Shown here piece by piece: positions 47,855-59,481 of a stretch of DNA of 64,000 nucleotides (positions within the stretch are counted from its first letter, which is position 1; each line of letters opens with the position of its first letter). Position numbers and translations under genes: made by a program. The DNA comes from Canna indica (lineage: Eukaryota > Streptophyta > Magnoliopsida > Zingiberales > Cannaceae). Below the pieces are notes generated by a model that ran no database searches, had not been told where the DNA came from, and saw nothing but the letters and a program-made list of their open reading frames with translations. The stretch is from contig CP136895.1 of NCBI GenBank assembly GCA_034359265.1, positions 50,300,001 to 50,364,000 of the forward strand, in the 5' to 3' direction.

Positions 47855-48345
47855 GAGCCCGAAAGCGGCGACTAAGGTCGAGGACCGCGCTTGGTGTCAA
47901 CCCAAGCTCGCGGGGAGCATAAGGCTGGACTACGCTTGGGATCGTTGTGCCCAGAAGCGGTGACTAAGGCCGAGGACCGCGTTTTGAGTCAAGCCGAGCT
48001 CGCGAGGAGCATGAGACAGGACCATGCTTGGGGTCGATAAGGGTGTTGAGCCCGAAAGCGGCGACAAAGGCCGAGGACCGCACTTGGGGTCAAGCCGAGC
48101 TCGCATGGAGCATAAGGCAAGACTACACTTGGGATTGTTGAGGGCGTTGAGCTCGGAAGCGGCACTAAGGCCGAGGACCACGCTTTGGGTCAAGCCGAGC
48201 TCGCGAGGAGCATAAGGCAGGACCACGCTTGGGATCGTTGAGGGCGTTGAGCCCGAGAGCGGTGATTAAGGCCAAGGACCGCGCTTGGGGTCAAGACAAG
48301 CTCGCAGGGAGTGTAAGGCAGGATCATTCTTAGGGTCGTCTAGTT
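47855..48345. repeat. GC-rich tandem repeat, unit about 100 bp, five copies
   Basis: Units begin at 47855, about 47947, 48048, 48149 and 48249 with gagcccgaaagcggcgacta and continue with gccgaggaccgcgcttgggg and caagccgagctcgc(g)aggagc. A partial, more diverged unit precedes at about 47790. Successive units differ by substitutions and short indels. Confidence 0.85.
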
Positions 48346-48699
48346 CGAACGCGATGACGATCCTGTCATGGTTCGTGAGGCATTCATTTGTCACATATGG
48401 CAAGACAACTTGTAAGTTTCTTGAATGCACACACATAGAAGTGAAGAGAGGGATTGACCTTTATTAAAAGAAACTGGTAATATAGTAAAGTTCCTTCTAG
48501 CGAGGTGTTTAGTTCGTGTGGTGTTAGGCCTCGCTAAGACCCAAAAGGGGAAAAAGGAAAAACCCTCTGGCATCTTGGTATGGCTGAAAGAGGGCGAGCT
48601 ACTTCTTCTTCGACCTGAGCGAGTTTTGATTCATCGGCCTGATTCAATTTGCTCTAGTAGTCTTCAGAGTTCGGGAGCCGACATGACTTTCTGGCGGAG

Positions 48700-50340
48700 A
48701 GCCATGTTGTGTTTTAGGCTCGGCTCGGGGTGAGCTCTAATAAGTCTCCTTTGTTCGAGTAGTGCTCGGGTGTGCTGGGTTCCGAAGTGACTCTGGGTCG
48801 GAATTGCTTTTGAACGCCCTTCTTCAGGTTTTGCCTAGGAGTCTTCATTTGTTGTCTGACGAGGGATGTAGAGGGCGCCGGGCAGGGTGGGATGCTTTCC
48901 TTTTGCTTTAAACATTCGTTGTAGCATCGACAAGCTTCTTTTTGTGTAGCATGGAGTACCCCCACTTCTGCCTCGGAAATGGGGAAGTTGAGCGCTAGGT
49001 GGGAAGTCGACACAATGGCTCTAAGGCTGTTCAATGAGGGTCACCCTAGGATCAGGTGATAAGGATTGTGGATGTCAATGACCAAGTATTGTACGTCAAT
49101 CGTCTTGGCCTTTAACCGAGAGTTAAATGTTGTTCTTAGCTATATAGAACCTCGGACGTTGATCCGTTCTCCCGAGAAGCCTAGTAGGTCTCCGTTATAG
49201 GGGCGGGGCGAGGCCTCGGTTAGCTGCATTTTTCTAAATGTGGAGTGAAGAAGGATGTCGATCGAGCTGACCTAATCTACCAAGACTTTCTTGACAATAA
49301 AGTTGCTAGCGATTACAAAGATAACTACAGGGTCATGCAGATTTTTATCAATTTCTTGAAAGTTGAATTTGTAGAACAATATTACTGGGGCTCTGATGGA
49401 AGGCCTTTTTTAGGCGAGCTATGTCGTTAATTGCCATGATGGCTCGAAGGGATCTTTTTCTAGCCGAATTTGCCTCACCACCTCATGCGAATCCGCTAGC
49501 TATATGGTCCACGGCCCCGCGGATCTCGTTGGCTGATCGATTAGTTCTGTCTTTTTCTTGGTGTCCTCTAGGGTGGTCCTGGGGTGTTTTGCTCCGACTT
49601 CGGTGTTGGTGGTCGACCGTTCTAATCTCGGTGCGCTACGTCGTTTCCCACGATAGATATAGCGGTCGAGTCGTCCTTCTCGGACCACGTCTTCAATCTG
49701 GAATGCACACCTCTTGCTCTTATCAAAGTTGGGTGGTACTTTATGCTTTTCGATGTTAATGGGGTGTCTGAGAAGCTACAAGTCATAAATTTCTCGAAAA
49801 ATGGTTTCCTTTTTCGCATTTGATGGGGTGAGTTTCTCGTATCTTACGTTCGGTCGGAGTGGTGACTTCGCTCTTTTGTTGTTGTCTCGGTCGTGGCGAT
49901 CTCGATCTTCACCCTTCTTGTCGGGCTTTTTGTCCTTCTTCTCCTCGGCATTGTCCTTAGTGGTCTGTCGATTTGATTGGCAAATTGTCCAGGCTTTAGA
50001 CCGTGCTTGACAGAATATAACTCGACGTGTGGGTCGAGGTTGAGAATCTCTATGGCCAAAGCGTGGAGTCTTTTCAAGTATTTCCTCTGCGTCTCATATT
50101 GTCCTTGCTTGATGTAATGGAGTGAATCCTCGATCTTGGAGAAGATCCAAGATGAGAAGAACTGGTTGGTGAAGGCTCGGGAAAGCTCCTAAAAAATATG
50201 TATCGACCCTTGCGGGATGGTGGAAAACCATAGTAGTGTGGCATTCTCCAAAAAGATGGGAAAAGCTTGGTAGAGGATGTAGTCGTTTGCTCCATTAAGG
50301 AGTATCTTAGATCTGAACATCGTCAGGTGGATATTATATT
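48700..50340 (-). pseudogene. Gypsy (Tat/Ogre-like) gag and protease remnant
   Basis: Minus strand. Gag: HALAIEILNLDPHVELYSVK then GLKPGQFANQIDRPL (50077-49844), preceded by a shifted gag segment (50295-50074). Protease: VSSIDILLHSTFRKMQL (about 49270-49220), then PYNGDLLGFSGERINVRGSI, then LNSLRAIVSTSHLALNFPIS (49034-48960) with QKEACRCYNE. The order matches Tat/Ogre Gypsy elements. The protease Asp (codon LVD) is followed at once by TAG (49274-49272), so the active-site loop is broken. Confidence 0.7.
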
Positions 50341-51470
50341 ATAATATATAATATATTAGAGGAAATTGTAGGGAGTGGCCCTTTTGGGATAACGGTTTTA
50401 AAAACTAATTACCTATATAAGGCTTTTAAAAATGACCATATTCTGCCATTTTGGACAAAAATACCCTTAAAAACGACTATATAAGGCACCAATTCTGTCT
50501 AAACATAAAAAAATCGTGTTCCAAAAGTTTTGAAGTTGTCATTCTGAATCCTCATTAATGTCCTCAACCTGCATTCCAGTTCTGAAGTTGCTTTCTCCTC
50601 AACCTATGATCCAAGAATTGTTGGATTTCATTGCTTGTGGCTGACCCAATGTTACTGGATTTCAGTTTATCGCCGTCTTTTGCCCTTTTTTGTAGTCCAT
50701 GTTGTTTCATGAAGCGAGGGTTCAATGCCCGAGCGAGGGAATCAAATCTTCCTTTAGCTTCAGTTTAGGTTCTACATCTCAGAATGAGACTGGGTTATGC
50801 CTGTGAGATTTTAGATCTGGGCGAGATGTTATAGAGGAGGCGGGATATTCTCGACATGACAGCTTGTTGTGAAAGTGGGTTGGATATTATAAAGGGGATA
50901 AGATGTTGTGGATGAGATGTTGTGAGAGTGGACGCAATGATAACCACAGACTGGATGTTGTGAGAGTGGACGGAATATTATAACCACATATTAGATATTT
51001 TGAGAGTGGACATAATGTTAAAATCACATACGGGATGTTGTGAGAGTGGCGGGTTGTTCTGAGAATGGACGAGATGTTATAACCATGAGCGAAATATTGT
51101 GAGAGTGGGCGGATTGTTCGGAATGTTGTGGATGAGATGTTGTGAGAGTGGGCGGGTTGTTATGAGATTGTCGAAATATTATAACCATGAGCAAGATGTT
51201 ATAACTACAGACAAGATGTTGTAAGAGTGGGCGGGTTGTTCTAAGAATGGATGAGATGTTATAACCACGGTGGGATGTTATAACCACGAACGAAATGCTG
51301 TGAGAGTGGGTGAGATGTTGACTTAGTCATTTAACATATAGAGACAATAGTGTCCAAAAAATAATTTTCTTTGCCTTTTTTTGTTATGCTTATATTACAG
51401 GCCATTTTTAAAAAAACTTTATCCAAATGGGCAAATATATGAAACTGACCCTATATATTGTAATAATAAG
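50341..51470. mobile_element. Mutator-like non-autonomous element with internal minisatellite (tentative)
   Basis: The left side reads agggagtggcccttttggga and the reverse strand of the right side reads agggtcagtttcatatattt...cccatttggataaag; both are followed by a tttt(a)aaaa stretch, as in imperfect long inverted ends. The interior (50820-51320) is a minisatellite. Ends and target duplication are not certain. Confidence 0.35.
50880..51320. repeat. Degenerate minisatellite
   Basis: Recurrent modules gatgttgtgagagtgg(g/a)cg, gggttgttctgagaatgga and gatgttataaccac(g/a) alternate about ten times with variable spacing (roughly 20-60 bp). Confidence 0.75.
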
Positions 51471-51658
51471 AAATTAAAAAGGGGGAAAAGGGGAGCGACC
51501 GCAAGCCCTAGCCGACAACCGCCCCCGTCCTTCATTCACCGAGGCGACGATCGCCACCCCGATGAGACAACCGATCGAGAGGTCGAGAAATCCAGCCTTT
51601 CTCGCGGCCGAGATCGAGAAGGGAGGACCGCCCTATAGCCCGCCGAGGAAACCCTAGT

Positions 51659-51724
<66 letters not shown>
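51659..51724. repeat. (AG)n microsatellite
   Basis: An AG run of about 66 bp with a single interruption (AT at 51671). Confidence 0.95.
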
Positions 51725-51727
<3 letters not shown>

Positions 51728-51769
51728 GAAAAGGGATCCACACGGGGTTAAAATACACGATCCTTTAGT

Positions 51770-51958
51770 GATCGCAAAATGCGGTCACAAAATTATTGCC
51801 GAGCCGTCATGATGTTAATTAATTTGCGACAGCAAAGGTATCAGTCGCACTACCATCAAAGATGTAGCATTTGTGCGATGCCAATCTTCGTTGTCGCAGA
51901 ACCGTCGCATCTATGTGCGCTACTTCTGCCATCGCTAATTATAATTTTTCTAGTAGTG
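51770..51958. mobile_element. CACTA (En/Spm) transposon terminus
   Basis: On the reverse strand from 51958: CACTACTAGAAAAATTATAA, the canonical plant CACTA terminal repeat. The subterminal part has repeated tgcgac / gtcgca motifs (51830-51920). The other terminus was not found nearby, so this is a fragment or one end of a decayed element. Confidence 0.7.
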
Positions 51959-52440
51959 ATTTGTCTAGTGTAGTGAAGAGGATGTGCAACGTCAAGTACT
52001 AGTGAAACAACGTGAAGATCGAAGGCCGACCACAGTAATGCGGTGTGACTATACCACCGTCTGGGTAACTATACAAGTTGATTGCATGCAAGGTAAAAAG
52101 GTAAAGTACATTTTTGAAAAAAAAAATTGCAGTGAAAAGATATATCCAGTTATCTTCGGGTTGGATTTTGGGATTTTTGCTAAATCAAAAATAAAATTGG
52201 AGAGACCCCAATTTTTTAGGGCATTGTAGATAATTCGAAAAACAGGATAAGAATTGGAGAATTTTGATGTGCTTGTTATGATTCGAGAGTTTATGAGAAA
52301 TTGCTCAAAAATAGGTTATGAAATGGCTCCACTCTAGTACACGACAAGAAAGAGACTATAATAAAAGATATACCTCGCCAGCTACATGCTTTAGAGGAAA
52401 ATAGAATGCGTGTGGTGGACAAACAATGTGACGCTGCCAT
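51959..52440. other. Intergenic sequence, nothing recognised
   Basis: No coding motif or repeat structure identified between the CACTA end and the 3' end of the OB-fold gene. Confidence 0.35.
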
Positions 52441-52689
52441 TCAATATCCAACTCAATAAATAAATTTAGAGTACATAGTCATGTGATAAAAAATTCTCGT
52501 TTCAGTTGAGAGTCTCTTACATGCATGCATTCCACAAAGCATCACTAGCTTCTTTGGCGTTGGAATTACTTTTCCAAAGTTCAAACTAATTTTGACACCT
52601 TGCACAGTCAAAAATCTATCACCAGGAGATGATTTGTAAGTCCCTGTGATTCCTCGGTGCCAAATTCCATTATCCAATGGCATGCAGTA

Positions 52690-55600
52690 TCACTCTTCTG
52701 CGACATTCACAAGCTCATACTCGACTAGAGATAAATTGTTGTCTTCTTTCACTGTGAAATTAGCAGGTTCGGTTACCTCAATGCGCCCCCACTTGTCAAC
52801 GGCAAGTCTCATTGATCCTTTGAACATATCAATCTTCGCATTGCGTAGAATGACTGTGTTGCCTGGATTCATCAAGTCAACTGCCAAAGAAGAAAATTGC
52901 TCTCAAGAGTCAAGCTTTGGTTTAACAAACCATTGTCAAATAGAAAAAATTGCAACTGTTAGACTATTTGTATTTTGTAATTCATAGAATTTACTTCAAA
53001 GTTTCATGTATTGTCTTTCTTTTTCAATTGCTAAAAAGTGCATGCATCGGAATATGAACTCCAATATTCAGAGGGTTTTCCCCATACCCACTTCAGCTCA
53101 AGGTAAAAACTAAACGGAAACAATATTCCAACACCAAAACCAAAGAAACAAGACGCAAGTCCACTAACAATATTGTTGAGCAATATATGCACCATAATCT
53201 TTCTCTTTGACACAGTAGTAATGGGAACACAGTATATGCTTATGGGAGAAATGGTCCATTTTGGGACCCATTTGCTGCAAAAGAGTTTGCCACGTAAACA
53301 ACCAAATGTGCCCCACAAGGTTAAAAAGAAATGCACTAAGGTAGACTTGGTATGTTTATGCATATATGCACACATGTTTTTGGGATGCAATTCAGATAAA
53401 GGAAAGTACCAATGTATCATTTGGGTGGATATAACGATATTATAAGAAATATAACTATACAAGAAATAGGAATAAGCAAGAAATGAAATAGGGAGAATAG
53501 ATATTGAATGGTTCACATTAAAAAAAGATAAGGATTAACTATTCCTTTAACAAAGTTGAGTAAAATAGGAACTGAGAATAACAAGAACAATGGCCAAAAT
53601 ACCTTTTTCACTATCATTGAATGATTAATATATAAAACAATGTATTATAAATAATAATTATAAAATGCAAATTACACTTCCACCACATCTATTTCAATTA
53701 TATTACACCCATGATTCCTATACTTTTGAAAATTACACTCCCACCTCCTTGAACTATGAGTTATCAACCCGCTTGATTATTTTAATAATAAATATATCCA
53801 CATCACCATAAGTTGATGACATGAATTATTTTATATTTTTGATAAAAAATTAAAATAATAAAAATGATAAATATCAAAACAATGGTAAAATGTCATTTTT
53901 TCAATTTTTTGTATCTTATCATTAAAAGCAGTTTATTACAATTACTCGTAATTAAGTATAATCAAAGATAGAGGGGGTGGGATTGTTATTCATCCAATTA
54001 CAATTAGTATATATAATAAAAATGATAAATATCAAAACAATGGTAAAATGTCATTTTTTCAATTTTTTGTATCTTATCATTAAAAGCAGTTTATTACAAT
54101 TACTCGTAATTAAGTATAATCAAAGATAGAGGGGGTGGGATTGTTATTCATCCAATTACAATTAGTATATATAAAGTATAATATATAATGTTGACAATAT
54201 TCGTATAAGACTTTTATTTTCAAAAAATTAAAATAAAAAAAAATAAAATAAGTGTTAAAATAATAAAAACTTTTTCTTAATTATTGAGAAATAAAAATAT
54301 TATTGATAATGCTTTAAAGTAAAAATTAATTAATTATGTTTTGATAGCATTTAGTATTTTTTAAATTTGATTAGTGTAATTGTTGTAATTATTGATAGAA
54401 ATTATTGAAAATATCACAAGGATTACATTAGGAATTATGTTTTCTGGTCTGTTCCTTCTTGCTGGCCCACCTCTATTTCAAGAGACTAGGTGAACCATCA
54501 AAAATGCATTCCATTCCTGAATATATTTATGTCAACCAAACATCCCTAGGTACCAAAACAAAATTGGAAGAAAAAGAAAAAAGACAACAATACCAATGAT
54601 AAACGTTTACTAAAAGTTCTCATTGGCACAATATGTTTTATTACTCGTCAATTTCCCTCTTATTGAAGCATAGATCAATATGCTTTTATTAATAATTTAT
54701 TGTATCTTGCACGACCATACTAAAAAAAGAACAGTTGTGGCATTTGAAGAAGCTAGAGGCTGCAGAAAAATCATTGAAGGGCGCTAAGAAGAACTGTTTC
54801 TCCATTCCAGATTGGAAAAAAAGGGATTTCAAGTGTTCATCTCCTCGAGAAAGCTGTGTCAGTTAAGGCATGTAAACGTGAAAACAAAAAATTGAAACTT
54901 ATGAGGAGGTTACAGGATTATAATGTCAAATAAATTATGCATCAATGTCAAGATGGCATGCAAAGGCATACTATCCAATAAGTGTGCAAAAAGATAATCC
55001 TTAAAGTAGGAACAAGATGACTGTTATGTGAAAAGATAATCTCCTGCCTTTAAAAGAGTGAGAAACTGTAAGAAAAAAACACCAGGCAGAGGATCCACGT
55101 GAATTGTTGTTGGGTATATTTTTGCAATACTCAAGGTGGGCAGTAGAAAGGAAAACATACAAGCACATAAAGTAATACTATGACTCCCATATCCCTAGGT
55201 CGAAGTTTTAAACTGCAAAGCTATGTACTCTTGTTCTTGTCTCTGCATAGTGCATACAAATCAGATTTTAATAAGCATTGATGGATTCAATGAACATAAA
55301 AAAGAACTCCTTTTTACTGTTACATGCTCCAATTCTGTCTTGCCATGTTTTTGCATATTAAGAGAATATTTCATTGAAGGAGAATTTAAAGAAGCATGTA
55401 GTGTCCAATTTCTGCTGACAAAAAAGCTTGATGCGCCATATTTGGTAATGGTTTTGAAGGTGCTAAAATTTTGGTGAAGGAAGAAAGCGGAAGAAATGAA
55501 CAACCATAAGGGTTCATAAATAGGAGGGAAGAGAAGGCAGCGAACCCTGATCATTGCGTGCGGTGAAGACGATGGTGCCAGTCTCGTCGCCTATGAGGCA

Positions 55601-55789
55601 CTCGGCGATCCTGGTGGGGCGGAGGTGAGCAGCGGCGGCACCCTTGTTGAGGACGGTCTTGGATGAGAGCACCTTGGCCGTGAGGGTGTGGCCGGTCGTC
55701 CCGGGCTTTAGCTGATCCACCTTCGTGAATACAGGCTTTCTCTTGGCGCCTCCTGCACCACCTTGCTGCTGCTGCTGCGTCGTCGCCAT
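52690..55789 (-). CDS. OB-fold nucleic-acid-binding protein (At4g28440-like), two exons
   Basis: Small single-OB-fold protein of the plant At4g28440 family, related to the SOSS-B/hSSB single-strand-binding fold. Exon 1 55546-55789 (MATTQQQQQGGAGGAKRKPV; PGTTGHTLTAKVLSSKTVL; AECLIGDETGTIVFTARNDQ). Exon 2 52690-52880 (VDLMNPGNTVILRNAKIDMF; MRLAVDKWGRIEVTEPANFT; VKEDNNLSLVEYELVNV). The codon split over the intron (G|TT) restores Q-V-D-L, and the total is 144 codons, the usual family length. The donor g|gttcgc is weak but has GT; the acceptor ttggcag is good. A poly-Q run follows the start. The 2.67-kb intron carries a perfect 158-bp tandem duplication. Confidence 0.9.
53855..54170. repeat. Perfect 158-bp tandem duplication in the OB-fold gene intron
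   Basis: 53855-54012 and 54013-54170 are identical by eye over all 158 positions (from ataataaaaatgataaatat to caattagtatat). Confidence 0.95.
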
Positions 55790-55797
55790 GGCCGCCG

Positions 55798-55866
55798 AAA
55801 CCCTACCCTTCGAAAACAGACAAGGAGATAGAAACCCAAACCTCTGCCTTGCGAGGAGAAACCCTA
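55798..55866. promoter_or_regulatory. Two telo-box motifs upstream of the OB-fold gene
   Basis: AAACCCTA occurs at 55798-55805 and 55859-55866, 9 and 70 bp upstream of the start codon. Such telo-boxes are common in promoters and leaders of plant genes active in dividing cells. A minus-strand TATA-like stretch lies at about 55871-55879. Confidence 0.5.
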
Positions 55867-56084
55867 ATAAATATATATGCTGACTGTAGCGGAGTGGTTG
55901 GGTTTGATCCGTGTGCGTTATCTCGCGGAACAGGTTAGGCCGCCGTCAAAAGAAAACCAATAAAAAAAACCCCATTTTTATCGTCTACCCTTTTCTCTCT
56001 CTCTCTTAGTTCGAGCTAGTTGAACTTAGCAGAACAGAGAGGAGAGGAAGAACCGCTTGCTGGGTTCTCTGATTCTCTGATAAA

Positions 56085-57553
56085 ATGGATTCCGGTTCAT
56101 GGATCTCTCGCCTTGAAGCCGCGAAGAGACATCTCACGCTTCATCAACAGCATAATGGATCAGGTTTTCTTCCAGTAAATTACTTTTCCTTAATACGATT
56201 GTCTAATTTGGTTTTCTACCGTATTTAAACGAAAAAAAATTCAAGTTCTTATTCTGCTCTAGTGCAATCAAACTAAACCTATGTAGATCGAATGAAATTG
56301 GGCTTGGTTTGCCCCGCCCATACTGCTACATATCGCTTCTCTCCCCGTCCTTTTGGATCTAAAGTAGCTGTGGGTATTGGTGACTCCAACCTATTCTTGA
56401 TACAATTTGTATGTTCTGTGCATTTTAGATTGCTTCTAATTCATGATTCTCCACATATATATTCTTTTCAAATCATCCATTTCTGCTCTTCAATGTTTGT
56501 AAGAAGCAATTGAACTTTGTCAAGCTTACAATCGGTTGATAATCCAGATTTGATCAATTCAGGACTCTGATGGATTTCTAGAAATATCTCTATCACTTCT
56601 TATGTTAACTATGACTTCATTTACCATGGAAATATATTGAAACCTCTAAAGTTTCTTTGATAAATAAGCTCACGATAACCAAATCTCCTACACATCATTT
56701 GTAGTGCCTACCAATGTTATGCTTCATCTCTATTTTGGGAATTGTCAAGTAGTGTGTTGGATTAGTGTGGTCTGTTTTAGATATTGTATAGCTAGGAATG
56801 CTGGACCTCCGCTTTCTTAGATTCACTATCTCTGGTAAGTTTTTGAACTTCTCACTGCCCGCATTAGAGTATCAAGAAAGAAGAATAAGCAATGATGCAC
56901 CATATATTTTGTCCTGAACTTAACCTTTTTTGTTCTCTTTTGCAGGTTTGCCTATCTGTTCCCTCCAGATTTTGAAAGACATGCTTAATCACATTATTGC
57001 ACAAAATAGACATTTATTCATGTTACCCTTTTTCTTGTCGCAGACTCGCAGTTCAGCGGACTTTTGAGTTTCTGCTGACACTGACCTGGATCAGCTGAAA
57101 ATAAATCAGATCAGCATGCCCAATTCCCAAACTTTGTTTGAATTTTGGTTTGAGGTAGAATTTGGTTAGTATTTGCAGAAACTACTGAAAGTCATTTTGT
57201 CATAATCATGCTGCTGATCTGAGTAGGATCACAGAAACTGCTGAAAGTTGACAAAACTGAAACTCTTTAGGGCTGACAATCAGTTCTAACGTCTATATTA
57301 TCACGTGTCTCTTATAACTTCATATTTCATGCAGAGATGTCATCCTCTAGGAAGTTTCCATAGCAGCCTAACACTTGAAGCAGACAAATTTCCCATGCAG
57401 AGATGTCATGGAGACTTCCCAGCACTTGAAGCAGACAAAAATTCAGAATCTTCAATTTCAACTGGTGGTGATAGTTGTTCATGGAAAGAATCTGCTGTGA
57501 CAGCTTTGAAATTAAGGTTCTATCAATCTTCATCTGAATGCCTTGTGATCTAA
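56085..57553 (+). CDS. Uncharacterised gene divergent from the OB-fold gene (model uncertain)
   Basis: The ATG at 56085 opens MDSGSWISRLEAAKRHLTLH and QQHNGSGFLP before a possible donor (cca|gtaaat, 56174, phase 0); an alternative donor is cag|gttttc at 56163. The N-terminus resembles the MDSxSWxxRLxxAxRR start of DI19-type zinc-finger proteins, but no zinc-finger exon is found downstream. A later open block with acceptor atgcag (57335-57553) reads RCHGDFPALEADKNSESSIS and ends ECLVI-stop, in a compatible phase. A duplicated block with its own acceptor lies at its start. Intermediate exons may be missing. Divergent arrangement with about 295 bp between start codons suggests a shared promoter. 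Confidence 0.4.
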
Positions 57554-57846
57554 ATCCAGAGTATGGGCATTCTTATGGGTTTCCTTAGATTTAAGTTCAT
57601 ATGTTAGGTACTGGAATTATCTTATTCAACCTATTACTGACAATGAGTTATAGCATCAGAGAATATGACCAAATTAGCACCTCCCATTGCAGTAGTAAGA
57701 GAAATGTCTTTCTTTTTTTTTTTCATTTCTCCTGCTTAGATGTTAGAATGGCAAACATCAACAAGTCACCTAGAAACCCTGGCCTTCTTACCTATGTGGT
57801 AAAAGGACAACAGCCATGATAAATCTTCAAATTATATAAAATGTTA

Positions 57847-58655
57847 GGGCATGTTTGGTTAGCGAAATCAAGTCTGTTTTCATGGTTTCACTTTCACTGA
57901 AACCAAAATTGCTTACGAAAACGTGTTTGGTTCAGCGTTTTCATGAAACTGAATCGAAATCAGTTTTCTTAATAAAAATGAAAACATCATAATGTTGTTT
58001 TCTGTAATTTCGAGACTGTCGGTTTCATTATCAAAATGCAGTGACAACTTTGTAATTATAAATATTTTTTATAAAATTAATTAATTTAAAAATAAATCAA
58101 ACTATATTTAATTTTTAAAAATAAAAATAAAAATCATCATTTTCAACTCAAACTATTATCTTAAATTTATAAATTAATTAGACTAATTTATATCTAATTG
58201 ACTCAAACCCAAATTTTAAATAACTCAATTTTCTTAAAGTTGATCTATTTATAATTTAACTAAAACTAATTTTAGACCATTGGACTTATTTTTTTAAAAT
58301 TTCATAATAATTATTAATTAATTTTTATATCTAATTGAACAAAAAAATCTTAAATTACCAATAACTTCATTAATTAAATCATATAAATATTTTACAACCA
58401 TATTGGCAAATATTTAATTTTTTAAACTAACTAAATATTTAATTACTACTAAAAATGTTCAAGAAAAATTAATATTATTTTTTATAACCAAATAAATATT
58501 CATTGATTTCAACTGATTAAAATTGATATTGTTTTCCTTAACCAAACGCATTTCAAAAAACTGAAAATTAGAAATCAAAATCAAGTTTTCGAAACCAAAT
58601 TTTCAGTTTCACTAAAACCAAATCAGAAAATAGTTTTCGCTAACCAAACAGCACC
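57847..58655. mobile_element. Tourist-like MITE, copy B (809 bp)
   Basis: Ends GGGCATGTTTGGTTAGCG and CGCTAACCAAACAGCACC, flanked by TTA (57844-57846, 58656-58658). Inverted relative to copy A at 39884-40789: the right end of B, reversed, matches the left end of A over at least 200 bp by eye (gcgaaaactattttctg, gaatatttatttggttat). Confidence 0.85.
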
Positions 58656-58658
58656 TTA

Positions 58659-59481
58659 GAATTTGAATTGTTTTTATCCACTAACTAGCTTTCTACAATT
58701 AACTAGAACATCACTCTATTCCAATGTCATTTATACAAATGATCACAAGTTACTCTAACAAGCTGAGGGGATTACAGAAGAACAAAATAGGAAAAAAAAC
58801 ACATTGAGATTGATCATTGTACTTGTGTGGGAAATATAGTATCCAAGCATATTAGAGGCAGAATTTGCTGATGAAAATGGAATAGTTGTGAATTAAATGC
58901 TTATACGGAAGATATCAAGGAATCTTTAGCTCATTTTGAAATCATGGAATAACTAAGTTAGCATGACTATCAAGCACACACAAAAAAACACACATATATA
59001 TATATATATATAGTTTACAATCTTTTGTATCACTTAATAGTGTGATATTAAGTGCTCCAAACAAAGGACTAAGACCACCAGACTATACCACCTGTATCAA
59101 GCAATACACATTCTTTGATAACTTTTAATGTCAGTTTCCAGCAGCACAACTCAATGTATGGCTCAATATGTGGACCCGCATACTCGGGACTTGTTAAAAT
59201 ATGTTAAATTTGATAGGATGATCATTTTTTCCAAAAGCTTAAGTGGTTACGCAAGAGAACAATTTATACATTTATATTTTAACACTCTCCCTCACTTGTG
59301 GGTGAATAAATTTGAGGAGATTGACTCAAGCCCAACAAACGAATCGACTTAATTAAGGTGGAGGGTATTTTTTTAAAAAAAAGATAGATGATAGGATAAT
59401 TAAGGTGGAGGATTTTTTAAAAATAAATGCTAGGAGGATTCCAACTCAAAACCTCCTCATGTTAATTTTTTTTTTTAAAAT
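58659..59481. other. Intergenic sequence, nothing recognised
   Basis: AT-rich, with a (TA)n tract at about 58993-59011. No gene or TE structure is supported. Confidence 0.35.

Noticed and set aside
48024..48226. Opposite-strand repeats ORFs (MLGVDKG..., MVLPYAPREL...) as a repeat protein
   Set aside because: They follow from the 100-bp GC-rich tandem repeat; the unit length is not a multiple of three throughout and the frame breaks.
51532..51741. Ser-Leu repeat protein
   Set aside because: It is the translation of the (AG)n microsatellite.
53173..55477. ORFs of 84-161 codons within the OB-fold gene intron as separate genes
   Set aside because: No motif, start context or splice structure; the composition fits AT-rich non-coding DNA.
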